From assembly GCA_049318685.1 (NCBI GenBank), contig JBMOFW010000070.1:1-13364 (forward strand): a stretch of 13,364 nucleotides of DNA, given 5' to 3'. Below are positions 7,151 through 13,364 of the stretch, piece by piece. The notes beneath the pieces were generated by a model. It ran no database searches. It was not told the origin of the DNA and worked only from the letters and a program-made list of their open reading frames with translations. The stretch comes from JAIXWP01 sp049318685. Lineage in GTDB: Bacteria > Bacteroidota > Bacteroidia > Flavobacteriales_D > Sanyastnellaceae. The stretch's first letter is position 1. The number at the start of each line of letters is the position of its first letter. The translations under genes were made by a program, and so were the position numbers.

Positions 7151-7807
7151 TTAATTGGAGGCGAGATGCACTCCTTGTCGCGGTGTATAGGGAATAGTGC
7201 CATCCTCAATTTGAACAACGATATTTTCCACTTCTGCATCTTCACCAAGTGGATCATATTCGTCCTTGAGATTGTGCCCGAAAACACGCGCCACACCTTG
7301 CCACATAAAGGCAGACATTTTACCTTTCAACTCTTTGACCAACGCATAGCTCGAATTTCCCGTTTCACGGTCGATCAGCTTAATGAGCAAAACCCCCTCG
7401 CTGATCGTCATAGCGCGTAGGTCTTTTTCAAACTGCGATTTCAATTTTTCTTCAGCTTCATTTAAAAGTCGTTTTTGGTCTTTCGCACTTTTGGCATTCA
7501 TACACATGACTTCACATTCACGCATGATGTCTCCGGCGGCTTTAGCGTAGGGATAAACTTTTACCACCTTCGCTTGCAATCGATCACTTTGACGTTTTTT
7601 TGCTCTATTAGGGCAATAGGATTGAACAGAAAGTGGGGCCAACGTGGCGACCGCAAAAGTATCAGTGGTGGTTATGCGCCATATTGAATTGAATTCCGAT
7701 GTATTGATACTGAATTCCGCGATGATAGAATCAGGCTTGGGCCACTGCGCAGATGCGTGCAGTGCACCACAAAAGAAAAGCAAGATCGCGACTATTCTAA
7801 TCATCAT
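7151..7807 (-). CDS. Secreted DUF4294 family protein
   Basis: Conserved Bacteroidota protein of unknown function. From the ATG at 7807 the product has 218 residues with a signal peptide (MMIRIVAILLFFCGALHASAQ). After about 60 residues comes the DUF4294 region: VVKVYPYAKAAGDIM, a charged helical segment (about 95-125), then ISEGVLLIKLIDRETGNSSYALVKELKG, FMWQGVARVFG and LKDEYDPLGEDAEVENIV. I recognise this block from DUF4294 members (about 200 residues, nearly all with a signal peptide); no catalytic site is evident. A TTG at 7822 would add five residues (MRIRS) but is less likely than the tandem ATGs at 7807 and 7804. The gene is tail to tail with the sirtuin gene, with a single base between the stops, and lies 61 bases downstream of the biotin carboxylase gene on the same strand, so the two may be co-transcribed. 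Confidence 0.85.
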   Translation of the reverse strand: MMIRIVAILLFFCGALHASAQWPKPDSIIAEFSINTSEFNSIWRITTTDTFAVATLAPLSVQSYCPNRAKKRQSDRLQAKVVKVYPYAKAAGDIMRECEVMCMNAKSAKDQKRLLNEAEEKLKSQFEKDLRAMTISEGVLLIKLIDRETGNSSYALVKELKGKMSAFMWQGVARVFGHNLKDEYDPLGEDAEVENIVVQIEDGTIPYTPRQGVHLASN

Positions 7808-7868
7808 TGAACGTATACGCAAAAGCGCATGGTAAGTTGCTCAACGAAATTTACGCCAAATTATGCAA

Positions 7869-9353
7869 TCATGAACGCGCGGTTCTCCAGTTTGACGTTT
7901 TTTGGCCGGTTACATTTGCGACTGTCCCCGTCTTCTTTTTTGAATCTTCCCAAACCTGCGTAGCGACAAGCGCCGCAATGAAAGCCTCATCATCGTTTTG
8001 GTTTTGCAAAACTTCAGGTGTGTAATATTTTTTTACAAAATGGGTATCAAAATTTCCAGATCTAAACGCCTCGTGGGTGATGGCCCAAGAACAAAATGCA
8101 AGCGTTGTTTGCACTCCGGTAATTTTATAATCATCAATGGCACGTACCATTCGGCTAATGGCTTCTTCGCGGGTTGCAGCATGCGTAATCAACTTCGCGA
8201 TCATGGGATCGTAATAAATCGGAATATCCATACCCTCTTCAAAACCGTCGTCAACACGCACTCCCGGGCCCGAAGGACGTTCGTAAGTCACTAATTTCCC
8301 GATATCAGGAAGAAAGTTGTTGGTTGGGTCTTCCGCGTAAACACGAATCTCCAAGGCATGTCCGTTGATTTTCAAATCCTCTTGTGTGAAAGAAAGCTTT
8401 TCACCTCGAGCAATGCGAATTTGTTCTTTGACCAAATCCACGCCGGTGATCATCTCCGTCACGGGATGCTCCACTTGGAGGCGTGTATTCATTTCGAGGA
8501 AATAGTAATTTAAATTTTCATCGACAAGAAATTCCACCGTACCTGCTCCCACATAATCGCAAGAACGCGCCACATCCACAGCCGACTGTCCCATAGCGGC
8601 GCGCATTTCGGGACTCAAAATCGCTGAAGGAGCCTCTTCCACCACTTTTTGGTGACGACGCTGTATGCTGCATTCACGTTCAAAAAGATATAGCACATTG
8701 CCATGGCGATCAGCCAACACTTGAATTTCGATATGCCGAGGTCCGGCTACGTAGCGCTCAATGAACACAGATCCATCTCCAAAAGCACTTTCTGCCTCAG
8801 AAATGGCTCGAGTCATTTGTTCCTCGAGCTCTTCAATATTTTCTACAATGCGCATTCCCTTACCGCCGCCACCTGCACTCGCTTTGATCAAAATTGGTAA
8901 CCCCACTTGCAAAGCAATTTTCTTGGCCTCTTCGACATCATCGATCGCGTCTTCGGTACCAGGTACCATAGGGATATTGTATTTCCGAGCGGCAGCCTTG
9001 GCTGCAAGCTTACTTCCCATCATTTCAATACTATGTGGGTCAGGACCAATAAAGATTAAACCCGCATCTTTTACTTTTTGAGAAAATCCAGCATTTTCAG
9101 AAAGAAATCCATATCCGGGGTGAATTCCATCCACTCCGAGTTCTTTGCAAACTTCAATAATCTTGTCGCCTTTCAGATAGCTTTGATTGGAAGGCGCCGG
9201 ACCGATACAAACAGCCTCATCAGCATATTTCACGAATGGTGCATTGCGGTCGGCTTCGCTAAATACGGCTACAGTAGCGATACCCATTTCCTTGGCTGAG
9301 CGCATCACACGCAGTGCAATTTCGCCGCGATTGGCTACAAGAATTTTCTTCAT
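7869..9353 (-). CDS. accC: Biotin carboxylase subunit of an acyl-CoA carboxylase (AccC/PccA-like)
   Basis: Cytoplasmic ATP-dependent enzyme that carboxylates biotin on a carrier protein, the first half-reaction of acetyl- or propionyl-CoA carboxylase. The 494-residue product starts with KKILVANRGEIALRVMRSAK, the family N terminus. The ATP-grasp domain has the glycine-rich loop SAGGGGKGM (159-167), ECSIQRRHQK (227-236) and EMNTRLQVEHPVTE (287-300). The C-terminal biotin-carboxylase domain contains YYDPMIAKLITHAATREEAISRM. The IPIYYDPMIAKL form is more usual in propionyl-type or general acyl-CoA carboxylases than in E. coli AccC (about 449 residues), so the substrate is uncertain. No biotinyl domain is present in the protein, and no biotin carrier or carboxyltransferase gene is in this window. 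The last 30 or so residues (DSKKKTGTVANVTGQKTSNW) are a low-conservation tail. Confidence 0.93.
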   Translation of the reverse strand: MKKILVANRGEIALRVMRSAKEMGIATVAVFSEADRNAPFVKYADEAVCIGPAPSNQSYLKGDKIIEVCKELGVDGIHPGYGFLSENAGFSQKVKDAGLIFIGPDPHSIEMMGSKLAAKAAARKYNIPMVPGTEDAIDDVEEAKKIALQVGLPILIKASAGGGGKGMRIVENIEELEEQMTRAISEAESAFGDGSVFIERYVAGPRHIEIQVLADRHGNVLYLFERECSIQRRHQKVVEEAPSAILSPEMRAAMGQSAVDVARSCDYVGAGTVEFLVDENLNYYFLEMNTRLQVEHPVTEMITGVDLVKEQIRIARGEKLSFTQEDLKINGHALEIRVYAEDPTNNFLPDIGKLVTYERPSGPGVRVDDGFEEGMDIPIYYDPMIAKLITHAATREEAISRMVRAIDDYKITGVQTTLAFCSWAITHEAFRSGNFDTHFVKKYYTPEVLQNQNDDEAFIAALVATQVWEDSKKKTGTVANVTGQKTSNWRTARS

Positions 9354-9422
9354 AAATCAAATCCAATATGGAAAGTCAAAGATGCTAGTAAATGCGCTAA
9401 AATAGGCAACGATTTTATAAAA

Positions 9423-9614
9423 ATGTTAAGAGAATATCCTCACATTTGCCCACGAAAATTTCACCGATTGGAACCCACCAAAGAAAAAAAAACAGTCAAA
9501 GAAACCCTGAAGCGATTGGGGATCGCCGGTTTTCTTTTCTTTTTAATCAAAGGGATTTTTTGGTTAGTCGCCGCTTATTACGCGGGAGGTAGCCTCTTCA
9601 AAGGTTGCTCTTAA
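9423..9614 (+). CDS. Small single-span membrane protein of unknown function
   Basis: A 63-residue frame, too small and plain for a functional name. It has a basic segment TKEKKTVKETLKRLG followed by one hydrophobic span IAGFLFFLIKGIFWLVAAYYAG and a short cysteine-containing tail GSLFKGCS. The basic-then-hydrophobic pattern with LKRLGIAGFLFFLIKG recalls short conserved proteins seen in Flavobacteria, sometimes mis-named in databases (from memory, not checked). The frame opens with ATG at 9423, but the first 15 residues (REYPHICPRKFHR) do not look like part of a membrane protein; the TTG at 9468 (EPTKEKK...) is an alternative start giving 48 residues. It is divergent from the biotin carboxylase gene and overlaps the next gene tail to tail by four bases (TTAA). 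Likely real, because the span and basic lead are typical, but the start is uncertain. Confidence 0.6.
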   Translation: MLREYPHICPRKFHRLEPTKEKKTVKETLKRLGIAGFLFFLIKGIFWLVAAYYAGGSLFKGCS

Positions 9615-10498
9615 ATGGCCCATTCGAGCAGAACGCTTTGCAGCGCTTTCAGTTCTCGCACCTTTTCTTCTTGATTTTTAGCGATATAGGAATGGATCAA
9701 ATTGTTGATCATTCGACTGATAATTTCAATATTGGAGCAAGGGCGGTAGAATCGATCATCGAGCGGTAAGTTCTGATTTTTCAAAAACTCGTCGATCTCT
9801 TCTTTCATCAACATTGTGCCTTGACTAAAGGGATTGACGTAAAACAATACATCAGCGTCTTCTTCGGTCATGCCCCATTCTTTGAATTCCGGATCCAGAT
9901 CCAGATAGCACAAAATAAAATGACTAGGCAAATTCACTCCATATAACGGTATATCCAATGCTTTAGCAAGATATCCATACAGTATGCTTAGGGTAAGCGG
10001 ATTTCCTCTGCGGGAGCTCAACACATCGCTCAAATAGCTGTTTTGAGGTTGATCATAATGATCGCGATCCCCTTCGAAACCATGTACTTTGAATAACATG
10101 TGATTGAATACGCGAACAACTTCAACTGCCGTAAGATTATCATTGAGTTCGAGCCAAATATCCTGTCGAATGCGGGATACAATACGTCTCAAATCTTCTT
10201 CATCTGCACCGGGATAGCCATATCTGTTGATGATCAAAGCGCCTTCCAGCAAATCTTTTTCTTCAGATGCCACCCATTTTTTTAGCCTATTGTATACCGA
10301 TTCATATTGAATGCTCGAGATCAGCTCTTCCAAGCGCGTTTGAAACAACGGGCCAAAATCATTCAACTCCCAAAAATGTTCGAGATGGGGAATGATCTCT
10401 TCTCCATAATTCTTCAACTCTGAACGCACCTGTTCATAGATGCTTTCATCCGGGTCTTCGATAAGAGAAATTAACGCATTAACCTGTCCGTTGTACAT
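9611..10498 (-). CDS. SirB1-like protein with transglutaminase-like fold
   Basis: Protein of 295 residues related to the SirB1 family (transglutaminase core 2 domain). The N-terminal 100 residues form a helical region with repeated charged segments. The conserved block lies at about 150-230: NSYLSDVLSSRRGNPLTL (153-170), then SILYGYLAKALDIPLYGVNLPSHFIL with H193, and FYVNPFSQG (219-227). In active transglutaminases the equivalents are cysteine, histidine and aspartate; here the RRGNPLTLS region has no cysteine and the last position is asparagine, so cysteine-protease chemistry is unlikely. The loss of the cysteine is usual in this family. SirB1 itself has no settled biochemical role. No signal peptide is seen, so it is probably cytoplasmic. 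The ATG at 10498 is preceded by a good promoter candidate. Confidence 0.85.
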   Translation of the reverse strand: MYNGQVNALISLIEDPDESIYEQVRSELKNYGEEIIPHLEHFWELNDFGPLFQTRLEELISSIQYESVYNRLKKWVASEEKDLLEGALIINRYGYPGADEEDLRRIVSRIRQDIWLELNDNLTAVEVVRVFNHMLFKVHGFEGDRDHYDQPQNSYLSDVLSSRRGNPLTLSILYGYLAKALDIPLYGVNLPSHFILCYLDLDPEFKEWGMTEEDADVLFYVNPFSQGTMLMKEEIDEFLKNQNLPLDDRFYRPCSNIEIISRMINNLIHSYIAKNQEEKVRELKALQSVLLEWAI

Positions 10499-10523
10499 AG
10501 GGCTTTATTGGTAAGCAACATCC

Positions 10524-10531
10524 CAAAAGTA
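10524..10531 (-). promoter_or_regulatory. Possible -7 promoter element of the SirB1-like gene
   Basis: On the minus strand TACTTTTG matches the Bacteroidota consensus TAnnTTTG and ends 25 bases before the ATG at 10498, giving a plausible leader of about 19 bases. The nearest upstream TTTG is about 28 bases away, longer than usual for a -33 element, so support is partial. The 89-base gap between this gene and the nucleoside phosphorylase gene contains no other feature I can support. Confidence 0.35.
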
Positions 10532-10587
10532 CCCGAGGAAAGGCAGCGGAATTCACAGGCAAATTGTGCTTATCCACACACCCCTAT

Positions 10588-11478
10588 TCAAAATCGCTCC
10601 AACACAGTGCTGATAAGGGTTTCAATACTTTTTGACGGGTCCTTGTGAAATTCTTTTGACGCCCGATTGGCCAGTATCGCGCAGACAGTTAATGCCTTGT
10701 GTCCCAGCATAGAAGATAGCGCATATATACCAGAACATTCCATTTCGAAATTGGTAACTCTTTGACCGTCAATTTCCACACTAGCGTACCTTGAAAGTAT
10801 CGGTTCAACTACAGAATGCAATCTAACAGTGCGTCCTTGAGGCCCATAAAATCCATTTTGCGTGGCTGTAATGCCTTGCACCATATCAAAAGCGATGCGA
10901 TCCACAAGTTCACGATTCGCCCTCGCTGCATATAGTCCTGAATGATTGCGGAGTTGTTCAATTTCACTGCGCAATGCCGTGACGATTATATCCTCATCCG
11001 TTTCCAACTGTGCTCCATAGGTATAAGGAACACCATCTAGACCAAAAGCTGCTGTGCTCGCTACGAAGCTTCCAACTGGAATATCCGTTTGAATGCTCCC
11101 ACTTGTGCCAATGCGCACTATTTCTAAAGAAGTCAGTTGCGCTTTTGGGGTGCGCGAATTCAGATCCACATTCACTGCGGCATCCAGTTCGTTGAGGACA
11201 ATATCAATATTGTCTACCCCGATACCCGATGAAACTACGGTGATCCGTTTGTCTTTGTAAATGCCTGTGTGCACCACAAATTCTCGGCTTTCCACCTTGA
11301 ATTCAATGATTTCGAAGAGCGCAGATATCAAGGGTACCCGCTCTGGGTCGCCGACAATTATAATACGCGGTGCAATATGCTCCGGTAAAACACCCAAATG
11401 GTAAAGACTGCCATCAGGTCGAAGAATAAGTTCTGATGAGGGAATGGTCTGATGAGAATTGATATTGGCGACTTTCAT
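10588..11478 (-). CDS. Nucleoside phosphorylase, NP-I family (uridine phosphorylase-like)
   Basis: Cytoplasmic enzyme that splits nucleosides with phosphate into a base and ribose-1-phosphate, in nucleoside salvage. The 296-residue product shows the NP-I pattern: phosphate-binding GDPERV (43-48), SSGIGVDN (83-90), RIGTSGSIQ (122-130), a QNGFYGPQGR loop (207-216) resembling the uridine phosphorylase specificity region, and the ribose-binding NFEMECSGIYAL (243-254). These favour a uridine phosphorylase-like enzyme over a purine nucleoside phosphorylase, but specificity cannot be read with certainty, and I gave no symbol. The first 25 residues are an extension ahead of the usual core. The ATG at 11478 is the first in the frame, with the small secreted protein gene 55 bases upstream on the same strand; a two-gene transcript is possible. 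Confidence 0.88.
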   Translation of the reverse strand: MKVANINSHQTIPSSELILRPDGSLYHLGVLPEHIAPRIIIVGDPERVPLISALFEIIEFKVESREFVVHTGIYKDKRITVVSSGIGVDNIDIVLNELDAAVNVDLNSRTPKAQLTSLEIVRIGTSGSIQTDIPVGSFVASTAAFGLDGVPYTYGAQLETDEDIIVTALRSEIEQLRNHSGLYAARANRELVDRIAFDMVQGITATQNGFYGPQGRTVRLHSVVEPILSRYASVEIDGQRVTNFEMECSGIYALSSMLGHKALTVCAILANRASKEFHKDPSKSIETLISTVLERF

Positions 11479-11533
11479 GCCGCCAAAATAGCGGATAAGT
11501 CAACTAGAAAAGACAATTATCACCGCCAATTCG

Positions 11534-11779
11534 TCACTTCTTGGGGATGGCATTGCTCTTGTTCAGTGGCGCCGGCAACTTGATGGTCGTTGTATCTGCT
11601 TTTGGTGACTCGGGAAAAAAGATATTGAAAATAGAGAAATAACCATCAGAAAGCCCAAAGGTCGATTTTTGTTCGGCCGGTTTTTGTTGGTCGCCGGGTC
11701 CGGAAATTTTACCATTCGAAGCGAGTGCTGCAGCACTTAGCAACGTTGATGCAGAAATAGTAAGAATAATCCGTTTCAT
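11534..11779 (-). CDS. Small secreted protein of unknown function
   Basis: An 81-residue product I do not recognise. It has a convincing Sec signal peptide (MKRIILTISASTLLSAAALA, cleavage likely before SNG at about 21). The mature part is about 60 residues, rich in lysine, proline and serine, with a short aromatic patch DGYFSIFNIFFPESP near residues 45-59. There is no lipobox cysteine, no cysteine at all, and no membrane span after the signal. It reads divergently from the rhomboid gene (40 bases apart) and lies upstream of the nucleoside phosphorylase gene on the same strand. The signal peptide and the lack of another frame across this stretch support it being a real gene; the function is unknown. 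Confidence 0.6.
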   Translation of the reverse strand: MKRIILTISASTLLSAAALASNGKISGPGDQQKPAEQKSTFGLSDGYFSIFNIFFPESPKADTTTIKLPAPLNKSNAIPKK

Positions 11780-11818
11780 GAGGCAATGATTTAGTGAGTG
11801 AAAATTAAATAAAAAAGA

Positions 11819-12559
11819 GTGAATTCAGTGAATTTAACAAATATTAATCAGAAAGTCAATCCGGAACGTTTGCATCTGTTTGACGCTCTTTTCTTTACAC
11901 TACTCTTTCTCATCCTAGCCTGGTCCCTGTTCGTTATGGATGAATATTTGGGCTTTCCTTTAAAACAATACGGCATGGTACCTCGCACCATTAGCGGATT
12001 AAAAGGCATTTTTACAATGCACTTTTTACATGGGAGCCTTTCCCATATTTGGCATAACACCTTGGCATTTGTCGTTTTAAACAGCCTTTTGTTCTATTTC
12101 TACCGATCGATTGCAATCAAAACGTTTGTGTTTGTCTTGCTGCTATCAGGTATAGTACTTTGGTTGATTGGCCGTCCGACGCTTCATATCGGCGCTAGCA
12201 TGGTTATTTACGGAGAATTTGCCTTTCTCTTTCTTAGTGGCATTATTCGTAAAAACCCAACTTTATCTCGTGTTACCCTTGTCGTGAGCCTGTATTACGG
12301 TTCGTTGGTATGGTACCTCTTCCCTATTGACACTAAAATTTCTTGGGAAGGCCATTTGTCTGGATTTTTGATGGGCTTGATTGCGGCGATTGTTTTCAGA
12401 AACCAAGGTCCACCGCGCAAAGTATATCGTTATGAAATTGAACCGGAACTTCCGGATGACAATCCCTTTTGGCTAGAAAAAGAACAGAGCCCGAACACAA
12501 GTGTAACGGGCTCTGTGGAGTCTATTCAATTTCGGGATAAAAACTCGACTATGAGTTGA
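11819..12559 (+). CDS. Rhomboid family intramembrane serine protease
   Basis: Membrane-embedded protease of 246 residues with about six spans. The family signature is complete in outline: HGSLSHIWHN (71-80) with the oxyanion-side H76 and N80, the catalytic serine S127 in HIGAS (123-127), and the catalytic H179 in WEGHLSGFLMG. The usual GASG reads GASM here, with methionine 128 in place of glycine, followed by VIYGEFAFLFLSG, which is otherwise typical. The cytoplasmic tail after residue 196 is polar (KVYRYEIEPELPDDNPFW...). No ATG lies before the first span; the frame opens at GTG 11819, and GTG 11828 is an alternative, so the start is uncertain. The last 11 bases overlap dnaN tail to tail, and the tail codons contain a hairpin that appears to terminate dnaN. 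Substrates cannot be inferred. Confidence 0.87.
   Translation: MNSVNLTNINQKVNPERLHLFDALFFTLLFLILAWSLFVMDEYLGFPLKQYGMVPRTISGLKGIFTMHFLHGSLSHIWHNTLAFVVLNSLLFYFYRSIAIKTFVFVLLLSGIVLWLIGRPTLHIGASMVIYGEFAFLFLSGIIRKNPTLSRVTLVVSLYYGSLVWYLFPIDTKISWEGHLSGFLMGLIAAIVFRNQGPPRKVYRYEIEPELPDDNPFWLEKEQSPNTSVTGSVESIQFRDKNSTMS
12475..12516 (-). terminator. Rho-independent terminator of dnaN, inside the rhomboid coding sequence
   Basis: On the minus strand a perfect 10-base-pair GC-rich stem (ACAGAGCCCG at one arm, 12507-12516, and its complement at 12484-12493) encloses a 13-base loop that can form a short inner stem. It is followed at once by TCTTTTTCT, a good U-tract. It begins 33 bases beyond the dnaN stop at 12549. 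The plus strand side lacks a T run after the hairpin, so it would act mainly on the dnaN transcript. It sits within codons for about residues 222-233 of the rhomboid protein. Confidence 0.8.
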
Positions 12560-13364
12560 GCATTACCGGCATTACGAGCATAAGGATATCTTCTGCAGCA
12601 TCATCCGGTTCCACTTGGGTTAGGATACCTGCACGATTTGGAGCGCTCATTTCGATGTTGACATTTTCAGAATTCAAGTTGCTCAACATTTCTTGCAAGA
12701 AGCGTGAGTTGAAACCAATTTCCATATCATCACCGGCATAGGTACATGTCAAACGCTCTTGTGCTTCGTTAGCAAAATCCAAATCTTCTGCAGAAATGTT
12801 CAATTCGCTACCACCCATGCGCAAACGCACTTGGTGTGTAGTTTTATTGGCGAAAATGCTCACGCGTTTGATTGAATTCAGCAAATCCAAGCGATCAATG
12901 GTCAATTTGAAGGGGTTTTCTTTTGGAATAACCGCTTCATAATTCGGGTATTTGCCTTCGATCAAACGACAAAGCAATGTCACATTTTCAAAAACGAATT
13001 GCGCATTGTTTTCGGTATAATCGATCTTCACTTCAGTTTTTAAAGAACCCATAGAGCCTTTCAAAAGGTTCAAAGGTTTTTTGGGTACAATGAACGAGGC
13101 GCTTTCTCCACCCACATCGTTGCGCGAGTAGCGAACGAGTTTGTGCGCATCTGTTGCGACGAAACGAATGCTGTTTTCGTGAATTTCGAAAAACACACCG
13201 CTCATCACCGGACGCATATCATCATTGCCCGTTGCAAAAAGACATTTGTTGATGGCGCGTGATAAGGCATCACTTTGCATCATCAATGACTTCGTGCCTT
13301 CCATCAAAGGCGCTTTTGGGAACTCTTCACCGTTTTGACCGGTGAGTTTATATTTACCATAATC
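12549..13364 (-). CDS. dnaN: DNA polymerase III beta subunit (sliding clamp), 5' end outside window
   Basis: Ring-shaped processivity factor that tethers DNA polymerase III to DNA. The frame is open from the right edge to a TAG at 12549-12551, giving the last 271 residues of a protein usually about 370 long, so roughly the first 100 (most of domain 1) are missing. The visible part starts DYGKYKLTGQNGEEFPKAP, a typical beta-clamp segment, and continues with MQSDALSRAINKCLFATGNDDMRPVMSGVFFEI (domain 2), DAHKLVRYS, FIVPKKPLNLLKG, LIEGKYPNYEAVIPKENPF (domain 2/3 link), VRLRMGGSELNISAED and FNSRFLQEML (domain 3), ending in VMPVMLNS, close to the usual VMPMR-L terminus. An in-frame ATG at 13304 is internal, not the start. 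The gene is convergent with the rhomboid gene and overlaps it by 11 bases. Confidence 0.95.
   Translation of the reverse strand, partial: DYGKYKLTGQNGEEFPKAPLMEGTKSLMMQSDALSRAINKCLFATGNDDMRPVMSGVFFEIHENSIRFVATDAHKLVRYSRNDVGGESASFIVPKKPLNLLKGSMGSLKTEVKIDYTENNAQFVFENVTLLCRLIEGKYPNYEAVIPKENPFKLTIDRLDLLNSIKRVSIFANKTTHQVRLRMGGSELNISAEDLDFANEAQERLTCTYAGDDMEIGFNSRFLQEMLSNLNSENVNIEMSAPNRAGILTQVEPDDAAEDILMLVMPVMLNS

Noticed and set aside
9890..9907. Short direct repeat of CCAGAT units
   Set aside because: Two copies only; it simply encodes the DLDLDP residues of the SirB1-like protein.
11479..11495. Small inverted repeat (CCGC/GCGG) just upstream of the nucleoside phosphorylase start
   Set aside because: A four-base stem with a seven-base AT loop is too weak to call an operator, terminator or riboswitch.
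1..13364. A defence system, mobile element, CRISPR array or biosynthetic cluster
   Set aside because: Every gene with recognisable motifs is housekeeping or a conserved Bacteroidota protein. I saw no transposase, integrase, nuclease, repeat array or composition shift. The sirtuin alone is not evidence of a Sir2 defence system, because it is a compact stand-alone deacylase with no partner gene of that type.

Overview
The window looks like a chromosomal segment of a member of the Bacteroidota, most likely a flavobacterium-like or Cryomorphaceae-like marine or freshwater lineage. The evidence is a DUF4294 protein, a Bacteroidota-type sirtuin without zinc cysteines, a CPSKY-type CcmE, and a ccmB-ccmC-ccmD-ccmE-ccmF order without an adjacent ccmA. 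Shine-Dalgarno sequences are sparse, and several promoter candidates fit the Bacteroidota -7 consensus TAnnTTTG. Genes are tightly packed and base composition looks even by eye. I saw no insertion sequence, phage gene, CRISPR array, tRNA or rRNA.

Layout. (1) Positions 1-4440, minus strand: a cytochrome c maturation (System I) operon transcribed ccmB > ccmC > ccmD > ccmE > ccmF. ccmF runs off the left edge. The last four genes overlap one another, which suggests translational coupling. (2) Positions 4499-7149, plus strand: a divergent two-gene unit, a secreted parvulin-type peptidyl-prolyl isomerase with a large unrecognised C-terminal region, followed by a Sir2 deacylase; they share one base (TGATG). 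(3) Positions 7151-9353, minus strand: a secreted DUF4294 protein and, transcriptionally upstream of it, a biotin carboxylase. (4) Positions 9423-9614, plus strand: a small single-span membrane protein, tail to tail with a SirB1-like transglutaminase-fold protein (9611-10498, minus). (5) Positions 10588-11779, minus strand: a nucleoside phosphorylase and a small secreted protein of unknown role. (6) Positions 11819-12559, plus strand: a rhomboid-family intramembrane protease, whose last codons contain what appears to be the intrinsic terminator of the convergent dnaN (sliding clamp) gene. dnaN runs off the right edge and lacks its N terminus.

How the genes work together. Only the ccm block is a clear multi-gene pathway. 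CcmB and CcmC move or present haem at the membrane, CcmD supports loading, CcmE carries the haem, and CcmF with its missing C terminus attaches it to apocytochromes. The other genes are housekeeping or conserved hypotheticals with no obvious joint pathway. I do not see a convincing undescribed system. The points most worth a second look are the terminator embedded in the rhomboid coding sequence, the cysteine-type CcmE, the extra extracytoplasmic domain inserted near the N terminus of CcmC, and the large orphan domain of the PPIase.
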